Below are positions 9,822-19,458 of a stretch of DNA of 64,000 nucleotides, piece after piece (within the stretch, counting starts at the first letter, position 1; every line of letters begins with the position of its first letter). The notes beneath the pieces are model-generated. The model ran no database searches. It worked only from the letters and a program-made list of their open reading frames with translations, and was not told where the DNA came from. The DNA comes from Thalassia testudinum (taxonomy: Eukaryota; Streptophyta; Magnoliopsida; Alismatales; Hydrocharitaceae): positions 13,250,001 to 13,314,000 of the forward strand of contig JAZHRO010000063.1 of NCBI GenBank assembly GCA_037157565.1, written 5' to 3'. The translations under genes and the position numbers were made by a program.

Positions 9822-11165
9822 ACTATATGCTATTTATAAAAGAATTAGGTTAGATTATTTGGACCTGAGTTATTTTCAATCATTAAGAAATTGTCTACTT
9901 AGGAACTGAACTTTCAAAGACACAACAGTGCCTGGGTATCAACCAAAATGCAGACCGCCTCAAGCCCTCACCTTATTCAAAGAAAATTTTCTTTTTCTTT
10001 TTACTCTTTTCTAATTTTTTTTTTTTTTTTTTGGATTTTCAAATTTTAGGGTTTAAGAGTGGCTTTCTATGGCCATTCAACTCACCCAAGATTTGATGAG
10101 AACCCTAAGTTTTAAGCATCTTATTGTGAGTGTGATAGACTCATTGACCGGCAATTAAAACGGACTTCGGATTTCTACGCCTCTAGGTGACCTCAAAAAG
10201 AATTCTGTCTAAAGGTGTATCTTTACAACCGGTAGCTTTCTCCCTACTTTTATTTTTAAACGGGGTCAACACAAGGGTGAATCCAGTGTATATCTCCCCG
10301 GTTTATTCTACTTCTCCGCTTCTTCCTAAGTGTTTTGGGAATTTTTAGTGCATTTTCTGAGCTGGGTTCTGGACAACCGGTCGATGAGCTGTTACCACCG
10401 ACAACTTGCCAGCCATACTCGTGCGGTGAAGTGTGGCTTATTTCTTTTTGTTCTTTTCTCCTTTTTGATTTTTTTTTTCTTTTTCTTTTTTAAGTAGGTG
10501 GCTTCCCTGGTCTAAGATTTACCTAAAGGCAGCAAAAAGAGAAAGGTCCAGTGACTGGGCTCTGGACAACCTACCTATGAGCTGTTACCCATGATAACTT
10601 GCCAGCTATATCACCCTAGAAGGTTCATTAGCTACCTAATTTCCATTAGAATAGCCGAATAACGAGTCAGTGCAAAGAAAGTGTGTAGATGCTTAAAACT
10701 CAAAATTCCCTCAAATCAGAGGGTGGGTTGATAAGTCGTATACTTATCACCCAAACTTATTTATTCTGATTATAATAGAATTAAAATGGCGAGGACTCAA
10801 AGACAAATCCACATTTTAGTGGATACATAGGCTAATTAAGTCCAAAGACCTGAGGGGTCTTTGTGTTCAGATCTTAATGTAAAATTTCTTAGGATTGAAA
10901 AGTCCTAATGTCCAACTAATCCTTCCTATTTTTTTTTTTTTTTTTTAACAATTTACATGGATTTCATAAGGCTGACCAAATAATTCAAGAATGAATCCAC
11001 CCCCCCATGCCTAGCTAATGCAATGTCCTCATTGAAAAAGGAGACATGAAAGAGAGGGTAGAATATGAAAGATGTCACCTGGATATGAAGCTCGTATCAG
11101 CCTTGTGTCATATTTACAATTGCTGAGTTTAATGTCGTCATCTAGGCGAAGTCCAGCCAAAGAAG
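9822..11165 (-). other. 3' untranslated region of element B
   Basis: This is about 1.3 kb of non-coding sequence between the integrase stop and the polypurine tract. It holds long T/A homopolymer runs (near 10010-10035, 10465-10495, 10930-10946). A direct-repeat pair near 10368-10417 and 10558-10611 shares TCTGGACAAC, ATGAGCTGTTACC and ACTTGCCAGC. A second polypurine tract with its TGAGGACAT-type block lies near 10995-11034. The same landmarks occur in the same order in H (47578-49134), so the region is conserved although it encodes nothing I can see. Confidence 0.7.
10995..11034 (-). promoter_or_regulatory. Second polypurine tract downstream of pol, element B
   Basis: In sense the block AATGAGGACATTGCAT is followed by GGCATGGGGGGG. 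Equivalent pairs occur in A (22614-22650), D (5354-5391), F (42127-42165) and H (48801-48838). Its role is unknown; by analogy with central PPTs it could be an extra plus-strand primer. Confidence 0.6.
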
Positions 11166-14100
11166 TCACAGAATGGCTAGAGCAACAGAGTCTGAAACGG
11201 GTTCTGGAAGATTACAGTCAACAACAGGCTTCAGACGTTGACCGTTGACTTTAAAGGTGTTACCCGTCTTTGGGTCAGAAATCTGAACGGCACCATTTAG
11301 AAAAATCTGATCAATTATGAATGGGCCATTCCATTTAGATCTAAGTTTACCAGGAAAGAGCTTAAGTTTAGAATCGAATAACCAAACCTTCTGGTTTGGC
11401 TCAAAGCTCTTACGGGAAATCATTTGATCATGTAGAGCTTTGGTTCGAGCCTTGTAGATCTTAGCATTCTCATAAGCATCATTTCTAAGCTCCTCCAACT
11501 CAGATAGTTGGAGTTTCCTGGTCTTCCCAGCTAGATTTAGATCTAGATTGCATTGTTTGATTGCCCAGAATGCCCTGTGTTCAATCTCTATGGGTAGATG
11601 ACACGCCTTTCCATACACCAAACGGAATGGAGACATACCGATGGGCGTTTTATACGCGGTACGGTAGGCCCAAAGAGCGTCTTCAAGCTTTTGAGTCCAA
11701 TCCTTGCGATCAGGCCTAACCATTTTTTGTAGAATGTTCTTGATCTCTCGATTGGAGATCTCGGCTTGTCCATTCGTTTGGGGATGGTAAGGTGTGGAAA
11801 TTCAATGATTAACCCCGTATTTGGCCAATAAATTCCGAAATTGGGCATTAGTAAAATGAGTGCCACCATCACTGATGATAGCCCTCGGAATCCCGAACCT
11901 ACTGAAGATATTTTTCTTGACAAAATTGATGACCACCTTGTGGTCATTGGTTCGGGTGGGAATTGCCTCAATCCATTTGGACACATAATCAACAGCAACA
12001 AGAATGTACTGATGTCCAAATGAAGGGATAAAGGGTCCCATGAAATCGATGCCCCAAACATCGAAAATTTCGACAGGAAGAATAGGGTTTAGGGGCATCA
12101 GGTCTCTCTTAGTTATGCTCCAGAGTGCCTGACATCGAGAACATGACCTTGAGAAATCCTGGGCATCCTTGAATAAAGATGGCCAATAGAAGCTAGATTG
12201 CAAGATTTTTGCAGCCGTCTTTCTTCCGGAGAAATGTCCACCACACCCAGATGCATGGCAAAACTCAAGTATACTGTTGAATTCATTCTCCGGTATGCAC
12301 CAGTGAATAATCTGATCAGAGCCGATGCGATACAGTTCAGGGTCCTCCCAAAAGTAGTATTTGGCCTCAGATTTGAGTCTATCTCGTTGTTGCTTGGTCC
12401 AATCCTGGGGGATTTGACCAACGGCCAAATAGTTAACAATGTCAGCAAACCATGGGGAGTGGACACCTAAAACTGTAAGAATGGTTTCATCCGGAAAAGT
12501 GTCAGCAATCGGAATATCTGGACAGGAAGAATCACCTAGGATTCTCGACAAATGATCCGCTACCACATTTTGTACCCCGGCTTTATCCTTGATTTCAAGA
12601 TCAAATTCTTGAAGAAGAAGAATCCAATGAATAAGCCGGGGTTTAGCATCCTTTTTAGCCAAGAGATGTCTCAAGGCCGAGTGGTTGGTATAAGCAATAA
12701 CATGAGACCCCAAGAGATAAGCCCTGAATTTTTCCAAAGCAAATACTACTGCTAGTAATTCCTTTTCAGTAACAGTATAATTCCTCTGGACTTCATCCAG
12801 AGTTTTACTAGCGTAGTAAATGGCAGAGGGCTTTCGGTCAATTTTCTGACCCAGGACAGCCCCGACCGCGTAATCAGAAGCGTCGGTCATGATCTCAAAT
12901 GGGGCTATCCAAATTGGTGGTTGCAAAATTGGAGCACAGGTGACTGCCGTTTTCAGAAAATCAAATGCCTTTCGGCATGATTCGTCAAAAACAAACGGCG
13001 TTTCTTTGGCAAGAAGATTGCTCAAAGGTCGAGCAACCTTTGAAAAATCCTTGATGAATCTTCGATAAAATCCCACATGGCCAAGAAATGATCTGATTTG
13101 TTTAACAGATGTGGGATGAGGAAGTTTAGAGATAACATCAACCTTAGCTTTGTCCACTTCAATTCCCCGTTCAGAGATTACATGACCCAAAACGATGCCT
13201 TCTTGGGTCATGAAATGACTCTTTTCCCAGCTAAGGACCAGTTGTGTCTTGATACATCGCTTAAGAATCATTTCTAAATTAGCCAAACAAGAGTCAAATA
13301 ATTCTCCGAAAATAGAGAAATCATCCATGAAGACTTCCATAAACTCTCCCACCATGTCGGAAAATATGGCTAGCATACACCTTTGAAAAGTCGCAGGTGC
13401 ATTGCATAACCCAAAAGGCATCCTACGAAAAGCAAAGGTTCCGTAGGGATAGGTGAAAGTAGTTTTTTCCTGATCCCCGGGATGGATAGGAACTTGATTA
13501 TATCCCGAGTAGCCATCAAGAAAACAGAAGTACTTCTGCCCAGCTAATTTTTCCAGAATTTGATCAATGAAGGGTAGGGGAAAATGATCCTTTTTAGTGG
13601 CAGTGTTCAACTTCCTGTAATCAATACAAACTCTCCAAGAGGAAGCTGAACGAGTTGTGACAGATTCACCTCTCTCATTAGTCACAACAGTAATCCCGGC
13701 TTTCTTTGGAACAATCTGAACGGGACTTACCCAGGGACTGTCAGAGATTGGATAAATAATTCCTGCATTGAGCCACTTGATGATTTCTTTTTTGACCACT
13801 TCTCGCATATTTGGATTTAATCTCCTCTGCATCTGGCGAGAAGGGCGGGATCCATCTTCCAAAAATATTCTATGATTACAGTAAGATGGCTCGATCCCCC
13901 TAAGGTCATGAATGGTCCAACCAATTACCTCCTTATGTTCCTTTAGGACCTTAATCAATTTAATCTCTTGCTCCTTTGTCAATTTAGCACTAATAATCAC
14001 AGGGAGCGTATTCTGCGGTCCTAGAAATTGATATTTTAAATTCTCGGGCAATGGTTTCAATTCAAGCTGGGGTGGGGTAATGATTGATGGTAGGGTAGAT

Positions 14101-15574
14101 GCTGAAGATTCAACAAGAGGAAGAGGTTTTGAGTGAACAAAATCAGTAACCTCTTCCGAAGATGTCAGTTCAGAGGGTTGCAGGTCAAATTCATTAACCA
14201 AAGAGGAACTTTCAATTGAAGAAACTGTCAAACAAGTTTCAATATTAACATTATCCTCATCAAGTTCCTCAATAAATCCACAATCCTCAAATTTGTTTAT
14301 CGCCTTAAAAATATCCAATTTCATTCGTTGGTCCCCAAAGGTGATTTCCATGCTACCGCTTTCACAATTAATGTTGGCCTTTGCGGTAGCCAGGAATGGA
14401 CGCCCCAGAATGATGGGCGTGTTCCTCAGATTATCTGGTACATCCATGTCAAGGACAAGGAAATCTACAGGAAAATAGAAATCCTTGACCTTAACTATAA
14501 CATCTTCAATAACACCTCGCGGGTTTGTGACCGAACGGTCCACTAACTGTAGCGTTACTGAAGTTGGCCGAAGTTCACCTAACCCAAACTTCTCATAAAG
14601 AGAAGTCGGGATTAGGTTGATGGATGCACCGAGATCCAAAAGTGCTCTATCAAATGTGTAATCTTCGATAACGCAAGAAATCAAAGGAGCACCAGGATCT
14701 CTCTTTTTCTGAGGGAGGTAGTGCAGGATAACAGAGCTAGCCTGCTCAGAGAGTACCACCTTCCTCGGAACAGATTCTCTCGACTTACTCTTTTGTGTAC
14801 ATAATTCCTTTAAAAATTTTGCGTAAGCCGGTATGTGCTTGATAGCATCAAGGAGCGGAATATTGATCTCAACATTCTTAAATAAATTCAGAAGCTCCTC
14901 ATTGCTATCAACAGACTTCTTCTTCTTTACTTTGGCTAAGGCTTCAGGAAAAGGAACATTAGTCAGATCTTTGGAATCAGGTTCCTGAGCCTTGATTTCT
15001 TCTCTAGAATTCTCCTCTCTCTCCTCAGATTCTTTAGGATTCAAAAGATCAGAATAGTGTGGTTGTGGATCCTGAGTCTTCTTACCACTCCTCAAAGTGA
15101 CAGAATTTGCAGAAGCATAAGAATTTGGGTCTTGGGGAGGGTTAGGAAAGATTGGAGGGGCTTGATTGATCATGAATTGTTGATTAGCAAAAGAAGAAGA
15201 CGAGGAACCCTGCTCAACCACCTGAGCATGTGCGTGTGGGTCCCTCTGATTTCCGTACCCTTGGGCTTGATTGCCCGAGTTTATAATGTTTCGCGGGTTG
15301 GATACGGGTTGGAATGGTAGAGATCCGGGTTGACGAGAGTTAGCAATGAGCCCGGATTGCAAGTTGTCCAGCGAGTTTTTCATTTGCTGCATAAGCTGGA
15401 GCATAGATCCTTGCATCTCTACCATTTGACGGTTCAAATCAGCCTGCCCTGCGGGTTGACGGGCATTCCAAGTTGGCTGATTGACCTGATTCGGAGGCAA
15501 CTGAGTATATACTTGACCCTGACCCATTGGACGTTGCGGAGCATAGTTGCTGGGTCGGAATTGGGTCTGTTGTC
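11166..15574 (-). pseudogene. Element B gag C-terminus, protease, RT, RNase H and integrase
   Basis: This is one minus-strand reading frame of about 1470 codons. In order it holds a Q/P-rich Gag tail; a TLRSGK linker; a protease with DLGAS at 14622-14636; an RT with FMDD at 13320-13331; an RNase H starting TDASDYAVGAVLG near 12890; and an integrase with an HHCC finger, GIDFMGPF near 12030-12060, IISDGGTH near 11862-11885, and the DDE glutamate in SNREIKNIL. Two features argue against activity. A TGA at 11802-11804 stands right after KYGVNH in the integrase core, and the RNase H motif usually read as YTDH is YTNH. The frame resumes after the TGA and ends at 11166. Element A splits it from the gag N-terminus at 26185-27453, with the frame preserved across the TSD. 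Confidence 0.93.
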
Positions 15575-15804
15575 TGATAAACGCCAGTTTATCATCATTT
15601 TTATGCTTTAAAACTAACCTAGCTCTTAGGATTTTACTCCGCAAACGGGTTTTTGGGCTGCATTTAGGCATAAATTAGGATAGGTATGCATTGCATTTTT
15701 TATTGTCGTTTTAATGTGTTTTTGTGAGTGTTAGGGATGTACAGATACACAGATCCCTAAAACCCTAGCACTCAAGAAGGCAAATGGTGAAGGAGAAGCC
15801 CAGA

Positions 15805-16520
15805 CTAGCTGGAACTCAGCCTAATCCAGCTCACCTTAGCTTGATCCAACTCACCTCAGCTTGATCAAGCTCACCGCAACTGGAACCTAGCTTACTTGAA
15901 CTAGGGTTAGCTCATCCCAGCTCCATTCAGCTAATCTCAGCTGGATGGCAGCTCAAGAGAGTTCATCTTAGCTCACCCTAGCTCAAGTCAGCTCAGATCC
16001 AGCTCAACTTAGCTGAGTCTAGCTCATCTCAGCTCCCACTAGTTCACAGGGAGCTCTAGCTAGCTCAGCTGAGTTGACAGGAGTTCACCCCAGCTCAGAT
16101 CCAGCTACATTCAGCTCCACTCAACTCCAGCCAGCTGAAGAAGAATTCATCTCAGCTCAGGAAGCTCAAGTCCAGCTCCCGGGGACTCAGCTTAGCTCAA
16201 CTCGGTTGAGCTAAGCTACCTTAGCTGCCTCAACCAGCTTGATTCTCCCCGGGAGCACCAGACCTAGCTCACCTCAGCTCATTTTGGTAGAAGCTAGCTC
16301 ACTTTAGCTTGGCTTAGTAGCTAGCAAAGAACTAGCAAGCTAAGCCAGCTAGAGTAGCCCCATGCCAGCCTCTTCAGTAGCAGCCAGCTCCAGCTCCAGC
16401 TCCAGACTCTCCTCCTCAGCTCCTTCCTCCAAACCCTAGCTCCAACACCTTCTCCTCCACTCCACCTTTAGCTAAGCTAGCTTAGCTTATCTTAGCTTAG
16501 CTTAGCATAGCTAACAACCA
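15805..16520 (+). repeat. AGCTC-rich array in the A 5' LTR
   Basis: This is about 700 bases of interspersed AGCTC/AGCTCA/TAGCTT units in the U3 part of the LTR. The 3' LTR has the same array at about 24120-24835. Units are irregularly spaced and partly self-complementary. Confidence 0.88.
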
Positions 16521-16599
16521 GCTCCTTGGCCATTCATTACCTCCAAAATCAACCCTAGCTAGCTCCACCAACTCAAGCCTACCTAAGCTAGCTACTCTA

Positions 16600-16892
16600 C
16601 TCAAGTTGGCGCCACCTCCTAGCCATCCCTTCACCCCATTATCTCCACCAAAAGACACTTCAAGTTGGCGCCAAAAACCACCCCTAACCACCTCTATATT
16701 GGCGCCACTTTCAGCCCCTTAAATCCACCCTACACCTACCCACATAAGCCATCCTAGCCATCCACATACCCCCCCTTCTAGAACCTTAAGGTGGCGCCAC
16801 CTAATGACCATCTAGAATGCCCATTTTGGCACCAACACCAAAGGGTGTCAACACCCATAACTACCCCTTGGTGCCCTTTAAGGTGGCGCCAA
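16600..16892 (+). promoter_or_regulatory. GGCGCC palindrome cluster in U3 (E2F-like sites)
   Basis: GGCGCC cores lie at 16608, 16667, 16701, 16793 and 16885, typically as TTGGCGCCA or GTGGCGCCA, with a sixth mutated to GGCACC near 16828 that is intact in the 3' LTR. TTTGGCGCC fits the plant E2F consensus TTTSSCGC. The cluster ends about 90 bases upstream of the TATA box. Binding by E2F is an inference from the motif only. Confidence 0.45.
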
Positions 16893-16979
16893 CTCTCCTT
16901 GGCCATGGGATCTCCAACCACCTCCATCAACTCATCTTGGCCATCCATTTAAAAGGTCACCATAGCCCCCCTCCTATTC

Positions 16980-16986
16980 TATAAAA
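16980..16986 (+). promoter_or_regulatory. TATA box of the A 5' LTR
   Basis: TATAAAA in CTATAAAAAGCC. The 3' LTR has the same motif at 25295. It probably directs transcription of the element from about 17010-17020, which defines the U3/R border. Confidence 0.65.
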
Positions 16987-17874
16987 AGCCACCACCTACC
17001 ACCATTTTTGGGCATCCTCCCTTAGTGTATTTTCTACCTACATCTACCTATACCTATGCCCAAGGAGAAGGAGTAGAGAAGGAGATTAAAGGGGCACACC
17101 ACCAGCCCTTTTGGTGCCTTCTTCTCCCCACTCTCTTCAACTTGAGCCACGCCAAGGAGGAGGACTCTCCCACTTCAAGGAGGACGGCTAGGCAAAGGAG
17201 AAAAGCTTAGGGTGGACATCCACCCTTGGAGAGAAACTTAGGGCACGCCCCCTTAGGGCTTGCCTTGGAGGTCATCACCTTGGCGGAGTTCTGCAAGGAA
17301 GGAGTTGAAGGATTCTTTTCAAGCTTGGGAGCCACCAACCTTGGAGCAAGAAGCCCTCTTCTTCACCATCTATTTAGAGGATTTGTGTTTTCTTTCTTTA
17401 TTTCAATTATCTAGTAGTAGAAGCATTCCTCTACTAGGAATTTTTGTAAAACACTTTATCAATTATCTAGTTGCCTTCTTTGCAATTTTTTTGTTTGCAT
17501 TTCTATTAGCTTATTTTCAGCATTCTTCACTCCCTCTCCCTAATTATTCTAGGCCTCCACTTGCCTAGAGTGAGCTTAGGGAGAGGTTCTGCTTGTCACA
17601 TAAAAGTAGTATTTTAATTCGAAGTGTAAACACTTTTCCCGCCATCAGTTCGCATGTTGCCTTAGATTAAAAATAAAAAAATGATATATTGAAAAATACC
17701 AAAAAGAAAGTTGAGATTTATATTCCTAGCAAGAGAATCAATTTTGCAACCATATTGCCTCCTTGGACGACCCTAGATACTTCCCTATCTAGGATTATAA
17801 ATTTAAGAGCGAAAGCGGATTTACGCGTTACAACGACGTATTTTAACAAACCGTGTGAAATCGCTATCACTTTT

Positions 17875-17892
17875 TGGCGCCGTTGCCGGGGA
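17875..17892 (+). promoter_or_regulatory. Primer binding site of element A (tRNA-Asp)
   Basis: TGGCGCCGTTGCCGGGGA is a full 18-base complement of the 3' end of plant tRNA-Asp, five bases after the LTR end. It sets minus-strand DNA synthesis and supports the Athila-type assignment. Confidence 0.93.
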
Positions 17893-19458
17893 GGCACGGC
17901 TTTGCATTAACTCATTTTCTCTTGCTTGAAGTGGATCTCATCCCCTTCTCTTTCTTTCTTTTGTGTGTGCAGGAAGTACAGCGGGAAAGCGGGAATCTGG
18001 AAGCGAGAGCTTAAAGATCCTTTTCTTCCTGCGAAAATTCAGGTTGGTTCCTCTTTCTAGTCACATAATTAATTAAAACTACCAAAAATATATTAAACTT
18101 GGCTTTCAGGACCCTAAACACTTAAATTAAGTGGAGTGGTGCATTTTAAAATCATTGTTTGCTTGTATGCTTCTTTAGCACCATTCCATTGCAAGTATTG
18201 GTGTTCTGTTTTTCGGGTCTAGATTTCTATCCAGACTTGAAAAATCGATTCCTAACACCACAAACCTCCTAAAATCATAAACTTTCATAGAGTGATTCCC
18301 AATTAAGTTTGGAACATCTGTTCCAAATTTCAGATCAATTGGATTTGTATTTAATTTTTAAAAATTCGTGGATTACAGAGGGGTCACACCCTCTAATCTT
18401 CCTGTTTTGCTACTGTCCGTGAATTTTCAGAATTTTTATACTCATCCAATTTTTGTGAAATATATCTTGTTGGAATCCCTGTGAAATTTTACATATCATA
18501 TAAAATCATAAAAATTTTCTGAGGTCGGTGGTAATACTGAAAAGTCTATAATACCCACGGGTATTATTTCTGGACTTTGACACCAGTACAATTAAAAATT
18601 CAAAACTATTATCAAACAAATTCCTAAAATCTTACAAAAAGCTTTTCTGGAATCCTTGTTTGATTTTCTTCAAAGTAGTGGTGTTGTTTGACTTATTTGG
18701 ACCACTACTTAATTATGAAAGCTAAAAATAATTCATTGGTAGTTAAATTTCTGTCTCAGGGATAATTGGTTTAGGGTTTCTTCTTTCTCTTTAGAGACTC
18801 AATTAAAAGGAAATATACAATCACACATACAACTTGTCTTTTCTTTGATTGTGAACTTTCAAACTTGTTTGAAAACTTAAAGAGAAAAATCCTAAAATTC
18901 ATTTAATTAAATCACATCCTAAAAGACAAAAATATAAAAAAATTGTGTGACAACTTGATTTTCATTGGAGCCACTCTCCAATTCCTGCACACACACAAAA
19001 AAATCAAATAACAGGGCAACAACCCAATAAACGCCCTCCACATTCCGTGTGCACTATAGAATCCTAGACCTAATTAAAATTTGTAGCAACTTGACCCCTA
19101 AGGCTTTATCAACTTAGGCTTGCTATTTAGGTCTTAAGTTTTCTTTAGTTAGTACCAATTCTGTCATCTATATCTGGTGTTCAGGCTGAGGGCCCGTGTC
19201 AAACGACCAGGCACAGGTTTGTACAAGCACCTGGGGTTTTCCCTGGGAAACGTTTGGGCCCAAACCTCCCCTTAAGCAACTTGGCTAGATTTGTTGATAG
19301 AACGGGTATTCACTATTGACTACTTATTTCCTATATAGACCAAGTCTTAGGTTATTATTAGGGAGTCACAATTAAGTTAGGTCTAGTTTTTGTTTGTTTG
19401 AATTGCACACTTTCTCTCATCTCTTTCTCTTCTCCTCCCCTCCCCGTTCTTCCATTTT
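17893..19458 (+). other. Leader of element A
   Basis: This is 1.57 kb between the PBS and the gag ATG, AT-rich and non-coding. Parts resemble the reverse complement of the F leader (55396-56923), for example the stretch around the phrase for valine-poor TTTGACAC near 18585 and its F counterpart near 56235. Such long leaders usually contain packaging and splice signals, but none can be assigned from sequence alone. Confidence 0.6.

Larger units (their letters stand above)
15575..17869 (+). repeat. 5' LTR of element A
   Basis: The LTR runs from TGATAAACGCC to ...GCTATCA and is 2295 bases, the same length as the 3' copy. It starts with an inverted repeat TGATAAAC / GTTTATCA around GCCA. U3 holds the AGCTC array (about 15805-16520) and a GGCGCC cluster (16600-16890). 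The TATA box is at 16980-16986, followed by a strongly conserved R/U5 stretch at 17030-17270. ORFs at 17025-17568 fall in this LTR, recur in the 3' LTR, and match no protein I know. Confidence 0.97.

Noticed and set aside
15575..15671. ATG at 15671 as the start of the long B frame
   Set aside because: These 32 codons are antisense to the A LTR; the true Gag frame comes from 27453 across the insertion.
15805..16520. CRISPR-like or satellite array
   Set aside because: Units are short, irregular and without spacers; the copies sit in LTRs of a plant retrotransposon.
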